Assembly: GCF_042100115.1 (NCBI RefSeq)
Contig: NC_091279.1
Coordinates: forward strand, 2,294,001-2,358,000
Reading direction: 5' to 3'
Length of the DNA: 64,000 bases
Origin: Alternaria dauci
Taxonomy: Eukaryota; Ascomycota; Dothideomycetes; Pleosporales; Pleosporaceae
This document shows positions 37,779 to 49,236 of this stretch, piece by piece. The notes below the pieces were generated by a model, which saw only the letters and a list, made by a program, of their open reading frames with translations, made no database searches and was not told the DNA's origin. The position numbers and the translations under genes were made by a program. The stretch's first letter is position 1. Each line of letters opens with the position of its first letter.

Positions 37779-38408
37779 GTGTCCGGTTCTACGGTCTCGA
37801 GCTAGAAACCTCGTTCTTGGACTGCGATGACGGCTGGAGAAGTTGGAGGTGGAGAGGTGGAGGTGGAGGTGTATCATATAAAATACTTTGTATGCATAGC
37901 GAGGGCGTTTCTTTGTTTTGGTTTCGGTTTTTGATGTTAGTTTCCATCACAGGAACAAGGCATAGCGTGGGTTAGGGACTGGGAGGGTATGCATGATACC
38001 CACATGGGCGGGCGAATTATATGATGGGTGTGCAAAAGAGAAACCAAGTACCACATGGTGCGAGGGGATATGTGTAAGAATATGAAAAGGTTGTCGTGTG
38101 GCTTTGGGTAGTTGAGTGATTGACTCCATGTCGTGTGAGAGAACTGCATTTCGATCCTCAATGTCGAGGAAGACGTAGTTGTGGATATATATATGGTCGA
38201 CTTTCAACGATGGTGACGATGGTGGTGCGGTTAATCTGAGTGGCTCACTTCAATGTCGAAGAGATGGATGTTCTAATATTACTACGTCTGCACACCACCG
38301 TCTAAAAAACGCCCAACTACCCTTTTGCAAGCTACCAGCGCTCGATACCCCTTCTATCACCAAATTCTGGGGCCAAGTCGTCGTCAGAAGCTACCGTCTC
38401 CACCCCGA
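37779..38408. other. Convergent intergenic region (SAC3 / ABC transporter)
   Basis: Two converging genes end on either side of this region, so it should hold two 3' UTRs. A GGAGGTGGA-type purine-rich run lies near 37,840-37,870. No gene is seen. Confidence 0.55.
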
Positions 38409-41400
38409 CTATTCATCCGTCCCTTGAGAATCTTCAACAAGACTCCTAAAGTATCCTCCAGGGAGCCTCAGCAAATCCTCAGGACAACCCGATTCGACCA
38501 CAGCCCCCTTTTCCAAAACAATAATCTTATCAAAGTCCATAACCGTGCTTATGCGATGCGCAATAACAAGCATCGACGCAAATCCACACGTGGACAGCTC
38601 ACGTATAGATTTCTGGATCGCAGCATCGGTATCCGGATCCATGGAAGACGTTGCTTCGTCGAGAATGAGGAGTTTGGAGCGATCCACGATTGCGCGCGCA
38701 AGACTGAGTTGTTGGCGCTGGCCTTGGGACAGATTCTCTCCCCCGTTGAGAATGGGTTGGTCGAGCAGTGGTGGACATGGGATAGACGTCGTTGCTTCGT
38801 GGTGGCTGAGAACGACGGAATCAGCGTCTGAGAATAGTCCCATTCCGGATACCATGTCTGCTTGTTCGCTGAACCAGTCATCGGAGCCGGGCCAGTGGAC
38901 GCGGCCTAGCGCGTGGAGGAGATCTGTATCGTCGTGGACACTAAAAGGATCGAGATTAGAGCGTACGGTACCAGGGAAGAGATGCGGGTCCTGCGTGATG
39001 ATGGAAAGGCGCTGACGAAGCTGTTGGAGTGTCACCTCCGCTATGTTGATGCCGTCCAGGGTAATGGAGCCCTGTTCTGCCTCGAGGATCCGAAAGAAAG
39101 CCATGGCGAGAGTTGATTTCCCGGCACCTGTGCGACCTACAACTCCCACGCGTTCGTTTGGTCCAATGTCGAAGCTGATTCGGTTCAGTGCAGGAGGCAG
39201 ATGCGGTGCGTGCCGGATGACCAGGTCGGAAACCTGGACACGGCCCTCTTCCGGCCAGGCCGCCGGTGGCATGCGTCCGCCGCTGTAGTTCTCGTTAGGG
39301 ATCTTGGTATATTCGAGGACGCGACTGGTGCTCGTGAGTGCAATCTCAAGAGCGCCAAAGTTGCGTATAAAGGCACAAATGGTGTCTGTGTAGCGGAGCA
39401 AGAAACCTAGAGCGAAGCCGATCATGGCGACTGTGATACCAGGCATTGAGATGATGACCAGGCTAGCCATGGTGACGAAAGCAGATCCAATCAATGCCAT
39501 GCGGCAACCGAACCAGGAGTTGATAAGCCAGAGGTTCAACAGTGCTCGTGTGTTGTCGTCTACCATGGTTGCAAACTTGGTCGTGTATCTTTCCTGTAGA
39601 AGCATGGACCGAATCGTAGGCAATCCATCCATGGCGGAGCAGAAGCTCTCTAGGACGGGACTTCGGCTTATGTTGTCGAGATGCTTCAGTTTGCGAGCCA
39701 CTCGGAGGAACTGTTTGGCAGTGTATGCGCACAACAGAAGCATCGGGATTGACATGGGTAGTATCCATTTGCTGACGGTAGTGCTCACGCCAAAGATAGC
39801 GAGCAACATCAAGGCGCTTGTCAAGGCACCGCCAAGGATTTGACCGATTTGTTCATCGAGGATCGCTGTATCGCTCGTGAAACGATTCATTATCCGACCT
39901 AGTGGATTTCGTTCGGTAAAGTCCATTGGCGCAAGTAAGACGGCGTTGAGGAGCATGTCGAATAGTCGTCTTGATGCGTTCAACGTACAATAGTACGTCA
40001 GGTAGTTTTGCCCAACACCAAAGACACATGAAGCTAGTGCGAAGGCTACATATATACCCAGGTACCATACAAGGCTGGAGTCGTTCTCATGCCATGCGGT
40101 GGGTGAGCTGTGGGTTGCATGTTCGTCCTGCTGCACCCAACGGGCGATCCACCATGACTATCGTGTGTCAGTATCAATGCCATCGGCATCCAACTGTGTG
40201 AAACATACCTGGCCTACGATCATAACAACGTAGCTTACATAGGCTAGTAGAGCGAGAAGGAGATACCAGGCATTTCCCATACACTGCAAATATTGGATCA
40301 AGGTCCTATGTTGCGATCCAGAAGTTTGTTCCTGCTCTTCTTCGATATATCGGTAAACCTCCACGGCATCAGTGGACTCGGTAATGGGGAATGGCTCAAT
40401 TGACGCCACCGAGAGAACAGAGGCTTTGCGGGCATGTCTTGATGCGGCTGTCTTAGTTGACGCACGACGACGTCTCGGTACCATCTCATTCGTTGTGTGA
40501 GTGGTTTCATGCGGCTGTGCGCGGCCACAACGCTCTGTAAACCTGCATTCGTACTGGCCTCCGCTAGATAGCGATATAATGTAGTCCGCATAAGGCATAT
40601 AGAGAGAGGGATGATGTGAGGCCAAGATGACAGTACGCCCTTGCACAATGGAGCCACCCAAAACATTCTCCGCTACATGAAGAGCTGTATGGGCGTCGAT
40701 GGCGCTGAAGATGTCGTCCAGAACCAGGATAGAGGCGGGAGAATAGAGAGCACGCGCAAGTGTGATGCGTAAGCGTTGTCCACCGCTCAGATTCACTCCG
40801 TGCGGCCCGATCTCGGTCTGGTCGCCATCCTTGAAAGCCGCTAGATCTGTTTCGAGAGCACAAGCATGAAGTACTTTGTTGAAACGCCTTGCTTGCATCG
40901 GGAAACCGAACGTAATGTTGTCCATGATTGTACCAGCTTCGATCCAGGGAGCCTGCCCGACGTACGCGATGGACGAATTCAGAGGCCAAGAGCGACCTGG
41001 GACTGCTGGCGTATGGGCAGTGACAGAAGGTTTCGTGATGTTACCAGCAACCAGTTCGCACTCTCCAAGAACTGCGGCTAACAACAAGCTCTTACCAGAT
41101 CCACTGGGCCCTTCGATGACACTTATACCGCCAGAAGGAAAAGATAAGGTCATGTCTCGGAGAGAAAATACATCTGGACTCGATCCATTCCAGCAAATGG
41201 TCGCATTCTGGAGACTGATCTCATCATGGTTAGTCGAGGGGAAGCATTTGTCGGATGCATAGAGGTAGTCTTCAAGACGCTCCAAGCTGTTCAAGGCGCG
41301 GATCCAACCGGTTTGCAGTTGCGGGATAGCCCCTAGGGTGCTGTTGATCGAACCCAATATGGAAAGGCTTGTAAAGGCTGTGGAAGCCTTCAACTGTCCA

Positions 41401-43062
41401 GTAAGGTATGCATGTATCGATATGACAAGCACAGAAAGCAGGATTGGGGTCATCGTCCAGATCGCGCTCGAAGCCATGTTCCATCGATTTACCGCCCATA
41501 GACTTGCCAGCTCTTTCTCTCGCTGCTGTGTGATGTATGTCGACCAATGCTGCTCGGCTCCAGACAGTTTGATTTGCCGAACTCCTCCAAGAGCGTCTGT
41601 GAGGGCAGCCACGCGAAGGTCCTTTTCCTCCATGAGGTCTATCTGATCGCGCGCATGCTGCTTTGCAATAAGCACGTTGCCAGAGAAGAGCAACACAATC
41701 AAGATGATGCTAGCGAGCAAGCTTTGCCAGCCCATAAGCTGCTGAATGAACCATCCAGAAATGACCAGCTTGATTACAGCCTCGTAACCTCGATAGACGT
41801 CTCGAATGCAGTTTCCAATCTGCTGCGTGTCCAACGTGACAAGGCTGATGACGTTCAAACTCGCCGGATCTGTCATCTCAGAGCCATCTTCATTGTCGTA
41901 TTCTTCCAGTGCCGTGGAGACGCCACGTAGCATCTTATCGAAGAGAAGCATGGTAAGTTGCTTCTGCATCTTGACTCCCAGATTTACACTAGAGACCCAA
42001 ACAGTCCCTGCATCCATCAAAGCGGTACAGATTATGCTCAGACCTAGACCAAGAACCCATGGAGCAGTGGTGATGAACTTGCTTTCAGTGTCAGAATCTC
42101 GCTCCAGGGTCCTGAGTACACCAAGAAGCATCATCTGAGGTGCAAAGCTGATGACAGATCCGAAAATCGTCATACTCAGTTGCACAACCAGTTGTTGAGA
42201 ATTGGTAGAAAATAGGTCTCTCCAGAGTGATCGGTCATCGCTTCGAAGTGATTTGTATTCGTAAAATCGCTGCAACAGATGTAGTGCGCGTATCGTGTGA
42301 TTGAGCTGCGGAAGGTTGTATATCTTCGGCGACTGTTCCGTCAAGAAATTGCGTAGCGCAGAACGGGACCAAGAGAAGAAGATGATGCTGAATGCGGACG
42401 TCGTGAATAGTCTATCGACCAAGATTCCCTTCCAAAAGACATCTGGGCGACGTGGCAGCAGCAGACCAGAAACGCATGCTACGAGGGCTGACAAGAGCTC
42501 GACCGCTATGAGGATGCGCTCTCTGTTTCCTAGTATACTCCAGCTCAACGATCCGGCGTAAAGGCCGAGGAAGAGAGCGCATGAAGCATTGATGCAGTTT
42601 ATGCTTCCGCAGACTGCCAGAACAAATCGACGTGGAGAAGATAATTCGGTGAACAAGGCCACAGATTGTAGCATCAAGTTGATCTGGAAGCTGGACGTCA
42701 GCCTTGTGTTCATTATCGCTCAAGGAGGATTAGCGTACCCATATGCCAAATCGGGAAAATCCATTGAGAGAGGTACCGTGGTAAGAGCCGACCACAATCA
42801 GCCCAAAACAGGCCAAGCTACCAATGAAGGCATGCGTAGCAAATAGCGCTCGCGGCAGACGATCTGAAAATGATTGTAGTGATTCTTTGGAGGCTTCTCC
42901 ATCTTCGTCCTGATATTGCTGCCCACCATTGAAGGACGATTTTGAGAGATCTGAGCGCCGTAGCCAACGAAAAAGATGAGTGTAGGCTGGGCCGCTCAAA
43001 GCAATCGCTAGAATTAATTGAACCGCCTGGACGATGTCGAATGCGCTCCAGGTGACGACCAT
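38409..43062 (-). CDS. ABCC-type multidrug transporter
   Basis: Three minus-strand exons join in frame: 43062-42739, 42683-40209 and 40157-38409, giving about 1,515 residues. The order is TMD0, TMD1, NBD1, TMD2, NBD2. NBD1 has Walker A GPSGSGKS (about residue 634), signature LSGGQ (about 739) and Walker B ILVLDD. NBD2 has Walker [10 protein letters not shown] (about 1,276), signature LSQGQRQQ (about 1,404) and Walker B LLILDEATSSMD. The IVGQ|SWWIARW junction at the second intron is typical of the start of TMD2. The start is the weak point: ATG 43,062 has a good context, but fungal homologues often begin with an extra short exon. An ATG at 43,337 opens a 38-codon frame that I could not join to the gene. 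As the first gene on this side of the metabolite cluster it may export the product; that is inference. Relatives act in drug and toxin efflux. Confidence 0.88.
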
Positions 43063-43689
43063 GGTATCGCGCCTTTTGACAAGGGATATGCACACGAACT
43101 GCAATGATTACATAGGAGAAAGGAACAAGACCAGAACGGGTTCTTAAGAAGCGGACGAGATTGAGGCAAAGATGATCCTCGTAGATGACATGGCCATAGC
43201 GCTGAAGAACGAGTGATGGATTAAACGCGCCGTCGTCGTAGCATTTTGGGAACGATCTGGGCGCTACCACTGCTTCTGTCGTAGAACAAATCTGAGGACC
43301 GTGCTATTCGACAGATTACTGGGAGCGCCTGACTCATTGTATATGTCCACGTCACACAATAATAGCAACCAACGCATACAAGAGGGAAAATGGGAAGAGT
43401 CAGTGTCAGTGCCGTGATACTGGCATCACCTGGGCAGACATTCCTCCTGGAGCGTGGCGGTCTGGCGATTGTATGCCCAGACTAGCTTCGCAAAGCTTTT
43501 GGAAAGATATATTTAGTGTGGCTGCGGAAAGCATGCCGACGACAAGCTGAGCTTTTTGCTTCTTCTACGCGTAAAGGCACGAGCAATGAGGTCCGCGTTA
43601 CTTAGTATGAGAAAAAGAAAGGCGAAAACAAATTCTAGCGATCTAAATACCACTTAGCGTTATAATTGTACGCGCTGCAGGTATCCGTA
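43063..43689. other. Upstream region of the ABC transporter
   Basis: This interval separates the 3' end of the FAD monooxygenase from the start of the ABC transporter, both on the minus strand. It must hold the transporter's promoter and possibly an additional 5' exon near 43,120-43,340, where an open minus-strand frame reads KCYDDGAFNPSLVLQ. I could not decide whether that frame is coding. Confidence 0.45.
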
Positions 43690-45024
43690 CTAGATGAAAG
43701 TTTTTTGACGAACAACAGAGTGAGCCCCAAGGTTATTCAGCCGGTGTACCTCAAGACAAGCGTCTCGACACATCAACGCAGATCTTTGACCACGCGCGCG
43801 AACCTCGTCTTCATACTTGTGAATAATGCGCTCTCTATCTCCCTCGTTGGCGTGGATAGCATCAATCGCTTGCAGAAGATTGTTAACATCCATAAGGGCG
43901 TGATTGAAACCTTCTCCGCGGTCTACACATGTCAGCGAATCTTCCTCGATCAGCAAAACAGGTAGATAATACGAACATAGAGGCATGGTATGCGCCGCAT
44001 CGCCTGCCAACGTGACTCGTCCCTTGGATGTGCCCAGCGATTCAGCATGTGGCAGCCACCAGAACTCCAACGGAACGTTGATAACTGGTCCGGAGCTATC
44101 AGATAATATGTCCTGAAAGATCTTCTTAAATGTCGGGTGAAAGCCAGCCGACTTTTGTCTCATCAAGTCAATGCGCCCGCCATCAGTCTTGGGGATATCC
44201 GCGTGCCCGGTGGAAGAAAGCCACGAGAGACATATCTGAACACGCCACACAGGGTCTGTCAGAGCGGGAGCACCATGGTTCGGGCGTTCCATGACAGAGA
44301 ACCACATCCACACAGGGTTTGACGGATGACAACCCTGAAAGAGTGTTTTGTCCAGCGCAAGGAGTGGTTTCATCTGGGACTCGGTGGCCAGTGCCTCGGT
44401 TCCAAGGAAGCATGCTGGGATGGGCGTAGGTTGAGAGAGCGGCGCGCCGTATTGGAGCGAGCGCACGGTAGAATGGCAGCCGTCGACTCCGATGAGAAGG
44501 TCTCCGCTGTAACGACTTCCATCAGTGAAGTCTACCCGAACCCCGTCTTTCTCAACTTCCAATGACGATAGCTTCTTGCCCCATATGATTCGCTCCTCTA
44601 TTCCTTCCATGAGCAGTTTGCGGAGGCGTCCTCGAACAACTCGCATGCGATCGCCGTATGTCGGAGGGAGAGACCACTTCGGAGTGCAAGTCTCGAGATT
44701 CATGAACGTAGAATGACTATGGTCGTGTCCTACGGTTTGGTCTATCCGGGTTGTATGTAGGCGGTTCGCAAGTTCGCTGGGAAGGAAATCCCGCAATAGT
44801 GGCAGACTGAAGTGGATAGTGAGAGCCCATCCTTGAGAACGGCTGGACGAGGACTCGTCCCTCTCGAAAACAAGAAACGGTATTCCTTTCTAGTTCTTCC
44901 GTTAGTGATCTTGAGGCCATAATGAAGTACTGGACGCATTGCATACCTTCTTTAGTCCTTGCGCAAGGGCAAGTCCAGCTATGCCGGCTCCAACGATAAG
45001 TACCCTCGGCTGGTCGTCTTTCAT
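43690..45024 (-). CDS. FAD-dependent monooxygenase 1
   Basis: Three exons join in frame: 45024-44947, 44889-43977 and 43922-43690, giving about 407 residues. The protein has the three marks of the class A flavin monooxygenase fold: the Rossmann motif VLIVGAGIAG (residues 8-17), the DG motif IGVDGCHSTVR (about 155-165) and the GD motif LAGDAAHTMP (about 319-328). Skipping a 54-nt in-frame intron (43,923-43,976) restores the expected PLYRGEGFNHALMD; reading through it would insert an alien loop, so it is an intron. Enzymes of this family hydroxylate or epoxidise aromatic, indole and polyprenyl substrates using NAD(P)H and oxygen. The gene is divergent from the MFS transporter, with only 189 bp between the two starts, which suggests joint control. 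The substrate is unknown. Confidence 0.88.
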
Positions 45025-45213
45025 GCCTGCGAACGCCGAATACCAAAGGGCGGTAAATGGAGAGAAAACAAATCAACAATGGAAGAAAAGATTGCACCTA
45101 GTGTCCAAGGTCACGCGCAAGGTCTTTGGAAGTCGAAAGATAGAATCGAAATGCGCCTGATATATGGATGCGGCGAAGGCTCGGCTTTTTAGTTAAAGAG
45201 GCCTCAGAAACCG
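45025..45213. promoter_or_regulatory. Short divergent promoter (FAD monooxygenase 1 / MFS transporter)
   Basis: Only 189 bp separate the two start codons of oppositely directed genes, so the promoters must overlap. No clear TATA box was seen. The arrangement is common for co-regulated genes in fungal metabolite clusters. Confidence 0.6.
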
Positions 45214-46931
45214 ATGCATATTGGTAGCGTCACTCCACTTCCAACATCCTTCCGCACCATGTATGCCTCGAAACACCAGACGGCTTTGGCATGCTGCCTC
45301 CTGCTGGTGCTTGAATCTTCAGCACAGTCTCTTTTCAAGGCGCCTCTTCTGCGCATCATAGAACTGAACTTGTGTCGTTCCTACCACCTGCAGCTTTCTC
45401 CTGGAACCCTGCTCTCGGATGGCGATCTGAGCGAAGAGAACTGTAAGGCGATCGCCATACAAAGAGACCTGGCCATGATCAACGCATACAACGTAACCAT
45501 ATCATCGCTCATTGGTAAGGCTCCGATTCAGCATTCTTCCATACTTGTCACTCAGATCGAGAACTGACAAAAACCAGAAATCATGACCGCATTCCCTTAC
45601 GCATCGCTTTGCGCACGATTCAGCCGACGTTGGATCTTAGCAGCCAACATTGCTGGCACCGTCACCGCCTTCACGTACACCATATGCATCGGTAAGCCCG
45701 TCACAGTCGCCAGTTCCCACCCTTGACCGACGGCAAAGTTGACAAACCCATGATGCAGGCTACTATCACCAAATCTTCAACATCAGGCTCGTCCTGTGCC
45801 AATCCCTGTGGCGCCTCTTTGGTGGTGGGGACAGTGTTCTGTTGAGCATTGCCAATGCCTTGATCGCTGAGAGCCTACCCGCAAGTCATCTGTACCACAC
45901 CCACAACGCCTTGTTTAGCCCAGCTTTTGCTAACCGATAGATGCAGGAGCAAGGTGCTTTTTCTCCTCAACGCCATACGTCTCGTCGTAAATGCTATCGG
46001 TCAGATGGTGGGGGCACGCCTCATGCAAGAGAACCTGTGGGCGCCTGCACTAACGGGCATGACGATGTACTGCCTAGCCTTCCCTATCCTCTGTTGGATA
46101 TCCGATCCCCAGGATCGCGCGCGGCGGGCCAAGGTGTCAGGCGTCGAGTCCGACGAGGCGACAGATCTTCTGCTTGCAGACGTCAGCGCTAGGACGAAAG
46201 AGCGCAATGGGTCGTCCCTGCGGCTAAACATGTGGGCACCGATGACCAGGGCGGTCTGGCGAACCTCGGAGCTGTTTCGCGAGCCCACGACGGCCATGGC
46301 GCTCGCCATTGTTTTTCTGAATGAGCTGGGACACGGTGTGAACAGCATTGTGCAGCAGTGGAGCAGCCGCAGCTTTGGATGGACCCTCGCGCATACAAAT
46401 TACTTTCTGGCTGGTCAACGCTTGATGGCAGCCACGACGCTGGTGGCATTCTCATGGGCGTTTCATAGGCTGCAAAGGGTAGGTATCGCTAGCGCGAGGC
46501 TCGACATCGGTCTGGTCAATGTTTGTCAGTGGCTCACATTGGTGGGAATGTTGACGGCTGCCATATCATGCCTGAGCGGAGCAGAGGGAATGAGGGTGGT
46601 GGTCTTCGTATGCGCTATACTCGTCTACATGATGGGGTGGGGCATGACGGGCGCATTGCAGTCAAGCATGACAAGGTCGATTCCAAAAGCGCACATTACG
46701 ATGCTCTACACGGGTCTCAACGTGGCGGATCGGATGGCGGGTATCGTGAGCGGCCCCATGTTTGCGGGACTTCTGACAGCGGGGATGCAAAAAGGGGGAA
46801 GATGGACGTACCTTCCGTTCTGGGTGTCAGTGGGCCTCTTTGTCGTGGTAGCAGTGTTGACAAGGCATGTAACAGCCTGGTTGAGCAGGGGGGTTGAAAA
46901 TGCAGACGAAGAAACTCGGGTAGCTGTATGA
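45214..46931 (+). CDS. MFS transporter
   Basis: Four exons join in frame: 45214-45514, 45578-45691, 45759-45891 and 45947-46931, giving about 510 residues. The joined protein is strongly hydrophobic, with around twelve possible membrane segments. PYASLCARFSRRW between segments 2 and 3 resembles the MFS loop motif, followed by RLFGGGDSVLLSIANALIAE. A charged cytoplasmic loop (about residues 225-275) separates the two halves. The start at 45,214 is the first in frame; ATG 45,259 (MYASKHQTA) is a reasonable alternative. The gene faces away from FAD monooxygenase 1 and converges on the prenyltransferase. A role in export of the cluster product is likely but not shown. Confidence 0.83.
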
Positions 46932-47250
46932 GGGATAGAAGGCACTAGGACCTTGTTGGAGGTTCGCGTGAAGCATGGTGTGGAGGGGTAAGGGGACCGG
47001 GTGACTAGCTGCTTCACACCATAACGACATGGGCGGGCGGGGACGGCACGCGTTTTTTGTTTTTCCTGGACATCTGATACCTCATTCGTCATTCATCTAT
47101 GGCTATCATCGACCTGTCCTTTTCTCATTCGTGGCGACCCATAGGCGACGAGTCGTTTACACCCATCCCAACGTAAATGACACAAGCGATGTCATGGGCC
47201 GTGCAAAGGATAAGGAAGACACGGTGAACAAGCTGCACCTAGATAGCTGG
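46932..47250. other. Convergent intergenic region (MFS / prenyltransferase)
   Basis: This 319-bp space lies between the ends of two converging genes and should contain both 3' UTRs. Nothing else is recognised. Confidence 0.55.
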
Positions 47251-48462
47251 CTAAGCAGAAAACAAAGCAGGACTGACATAAGCGGCAATGTCGAAAGCGT
47301 CGCCTTGGTGGGCCACGCCAATCTCTCTGATAAAGGCAGTGTCATCGGACATGTGACCAGCCTCGACTTGACCTCGAAGAAGAGCAGTAGGCTGTACGAA
47401 ATCGGCCAAGACATGTTTGATGATGGCGCCATCGTTGCAAGGCATTTGGTGGGCGAACCAGTAGAGCTTGCTCCTCAGCTGCAGAGGCAGAATGTCATAT
47501 ACGACCATGCAGTAGCGCGATTGCGGGTGCGGGTCCAGCCGGTACTTGGCCTGCATGTGTGCCCACAGCGTGGCGTAATGGCTCTGCGGTGGCAGCGGTA
47601 CGGCCCCGTCCATGGTGAGGTAGGGCTCTACGGCCGCAAAAGAAGCGTGAGAGTCGAAATAAAAGCGACTGTACAGCTTGATGCGGGGGGCTGGGTAGCG
47701 TGTCGCGTCGATGCAGAGCATGCGAGGCCGCATCACGCTCGAGGCCTGCGAAGCCAGGTATTGGCGCATCTGACCCCAGTGGGCGTGGATGTCTGCTGGC
47801 AGCAGGGCGAAAACATCGTCGAGGAGGTCTAGTAGACGTTGCGAAGATAGACAAGCAGGGAGAAGCCAGTAGAGCTTGCCGCGTGCACCGGAACTTGTCA
47901 GGTCGAAGCCGACAAAGGTGGATGATGGGCTGCACAGCTCGCACGGGACCATGGTGGGAGCGGCTGAGTCAGCAGAGGACAGGGGGTGAACGGTGTGCTC
48001 CCAGTGGGCGAGGCGCGCCGTCACCTCTACCCACACGTCTGGCAGCATCTCGACGCGATAGCCCTCAGTCGGTTCGATCCGTCGCAGCCCATTGATCGTT
48101 TCCAGTGCAGCAGCAAGAGATGCCGATCGGGTGAGGGCCCCGTCTAGCGGAATCAAGTCGACCACGTAGCGGACCGCGACCGACGTCCTGCCGTTCCAGC
48201 TGTAGCTTAATTCAAGTGGTGTTGCGTCGCATGTCAGCGCCGACGGATATGCAGGGCGCAGCGGAGACGATGATGGCTCGCGACCCAACCAGCCGCAGAC
48301 ATGGTCCCTGAAGAATGTCTCGTGGGCCTTGATCGTGTCTTGAGCGTACGATCCGCTCGCACTCAAGGCGTGTGTCAAGTGCGAGCTAAGAAGGGCAGCC
48401 CACTCGATCCGTGCCTTTTCAGACTCGCCATCAACATGATGCGCGTCGCAATCGGGCGCCAT
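47251..48462 (-). CDS. DMATS-type aromatic prenyltransferase
   Basis: A single exon encodes 403 residues. The pattern is that of the fungal dimethylallyl-tryptophan synthase (ABBA) family: an early acidic site in TPLELSYSWN (81-90), GFDLTSSGARGKLYW (185-199), RIKLYSRF (260-267), a second SKLYW (331-335) and the C-terminal AAYVSPALF (393-401). The repeated KLYW/IKLY strands contribute Lys, Tyr and Arg residues that bind the prenyl diphosphate. These enzymes transfer dimethylallyl or longer prenyl groups to indole, tyrosine or other aromatic rings without needing metal. Family members usually have 420-470 residues, so this one is short, and it lacks introns. It is divergent from the aminotransferase gene and is the only scaffold-forming candidate in the cluster. 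The substrate cannot be told from the sequence. Confidence 0.86.
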   Translation of the reverse strand: MAPDCDAHHVDGESEKARIEWAALLSSHLTHALSASGSYAQDTIKAHETFFRDHVCGWLGREPSSSPLRPAYPSALTCDATPLELSYSWNGRTSVAVRYVVDLIPLDGALTRSASLAAALETINGLRRIEPTEGYRVEMLPDVWVEVTARLAHWEHTVHPLSSADSAAPTMVPCELCSPSSTFVGFDLTSSGARGKLYWLLPACLSSQRLLDLLDDVFALLPADIHAHWGQMRQYLASQASSVMRPRMLCIDATRYPAPRIKLYSRFYFDSHASFAAVEPYLTMDGAVPLPPQSHYATLWAHMQAKYRLDPHPQSRYCMVVYDILPLQLRSKLYWFAHQMPCNDGAIIKHVLADFVQPTALLRGQVEAGHMSDDTAFIREIGVAHQGDAFDIAAYVSPALFSA

Positions 48463-49236
48463 CCGAGCTCGTCACTGCTCTAGACACAGGATGATGAAGA
48501 AAGAAGGAAAAAAGAGGCTGTTCGGAAAGAGGTATGAATGGGCGGTTGCACTGCGGGAATATCTCAAAGCTGTCTGACCCAAACACGCCGACTCTTGTTC
48601 GTTACCGGGTGGGCTGGGGGACGTAACCATGCTGAGAGACGCGCCATGGCAAATTTATACCTCAGCCGAAGCGAACCATCTACATCGCCTGCATCGCGTC
48701 CACCCTGCGTTGCATATCCGATTCAGCGCAAGACGATCGTAACGCTTGCCATATTCAACCGCATGGTCCGTCTGCATGTCTCCGACTCGCGTTGTTAGCC
48801 TGATCAGTACAGTCCAAGCATATGTTCTACAATTTCTTGCCGCTCTACGACCTGATGCGGAGATAGCGGTACAATTGGTTGTGGTATGAAGAAGCGTAGG
48901 ATTTGGATGATTGCAAATGACCATTAGGGAAAGATGGCTCTTTCGATCGAGACCATATCACTCAGCAGCCTACGGCGCTTGGGGAAGGCAGCAAGAAGAA
49001 AACCTCACAGAATGCAGGAGGTCCATCCATAAAGCCTACCTTCCGTCTTGAAGGCGCACCCAGCCCACTGAATACGAGTAAACCGTCTCTTGGATGCCTG
49101 TACTGACCGCTCTTCCAACCCCACATCTCGACGTCAAATAACCCAATACTCGGCACAGCAACCACTCCACCGTGTAGCCGGTGTATAAAACTGGGGTCAG
49201 AGAAGGAACGTAGTGTCTCACAACCTCAGAGTCACC
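48463..49236. promoter_or_regulatory. Divergent promoter (prenyltransferase / aminotransferase)
   Basis: These 774 bp lie between two divergent starts and should contain both promoters. A TATAAAA box on the plus strand (49,184-49,190) serves the aminotransferase. A TATAAAT on the minus strand near 48,653-48,659 is a weaker candidate for the prenyltransferase. Confidence 0.55.
49184..49190 (+). promoter_or_regulatory. TATA box of the aminotransferase gene
   Basis: TATAAAA lies 47 bp before the proposed start codon at 49,237. The spacing leaves room for a short 5' UTR and supports this start. Confidence 0.55.

Noticed and set aside
47029..47832. 267-codon plus-strand frame
   Set aside because: It is antisense to the prenyltransferase and has no domain; the minus frame shows clear DMATS motifs.
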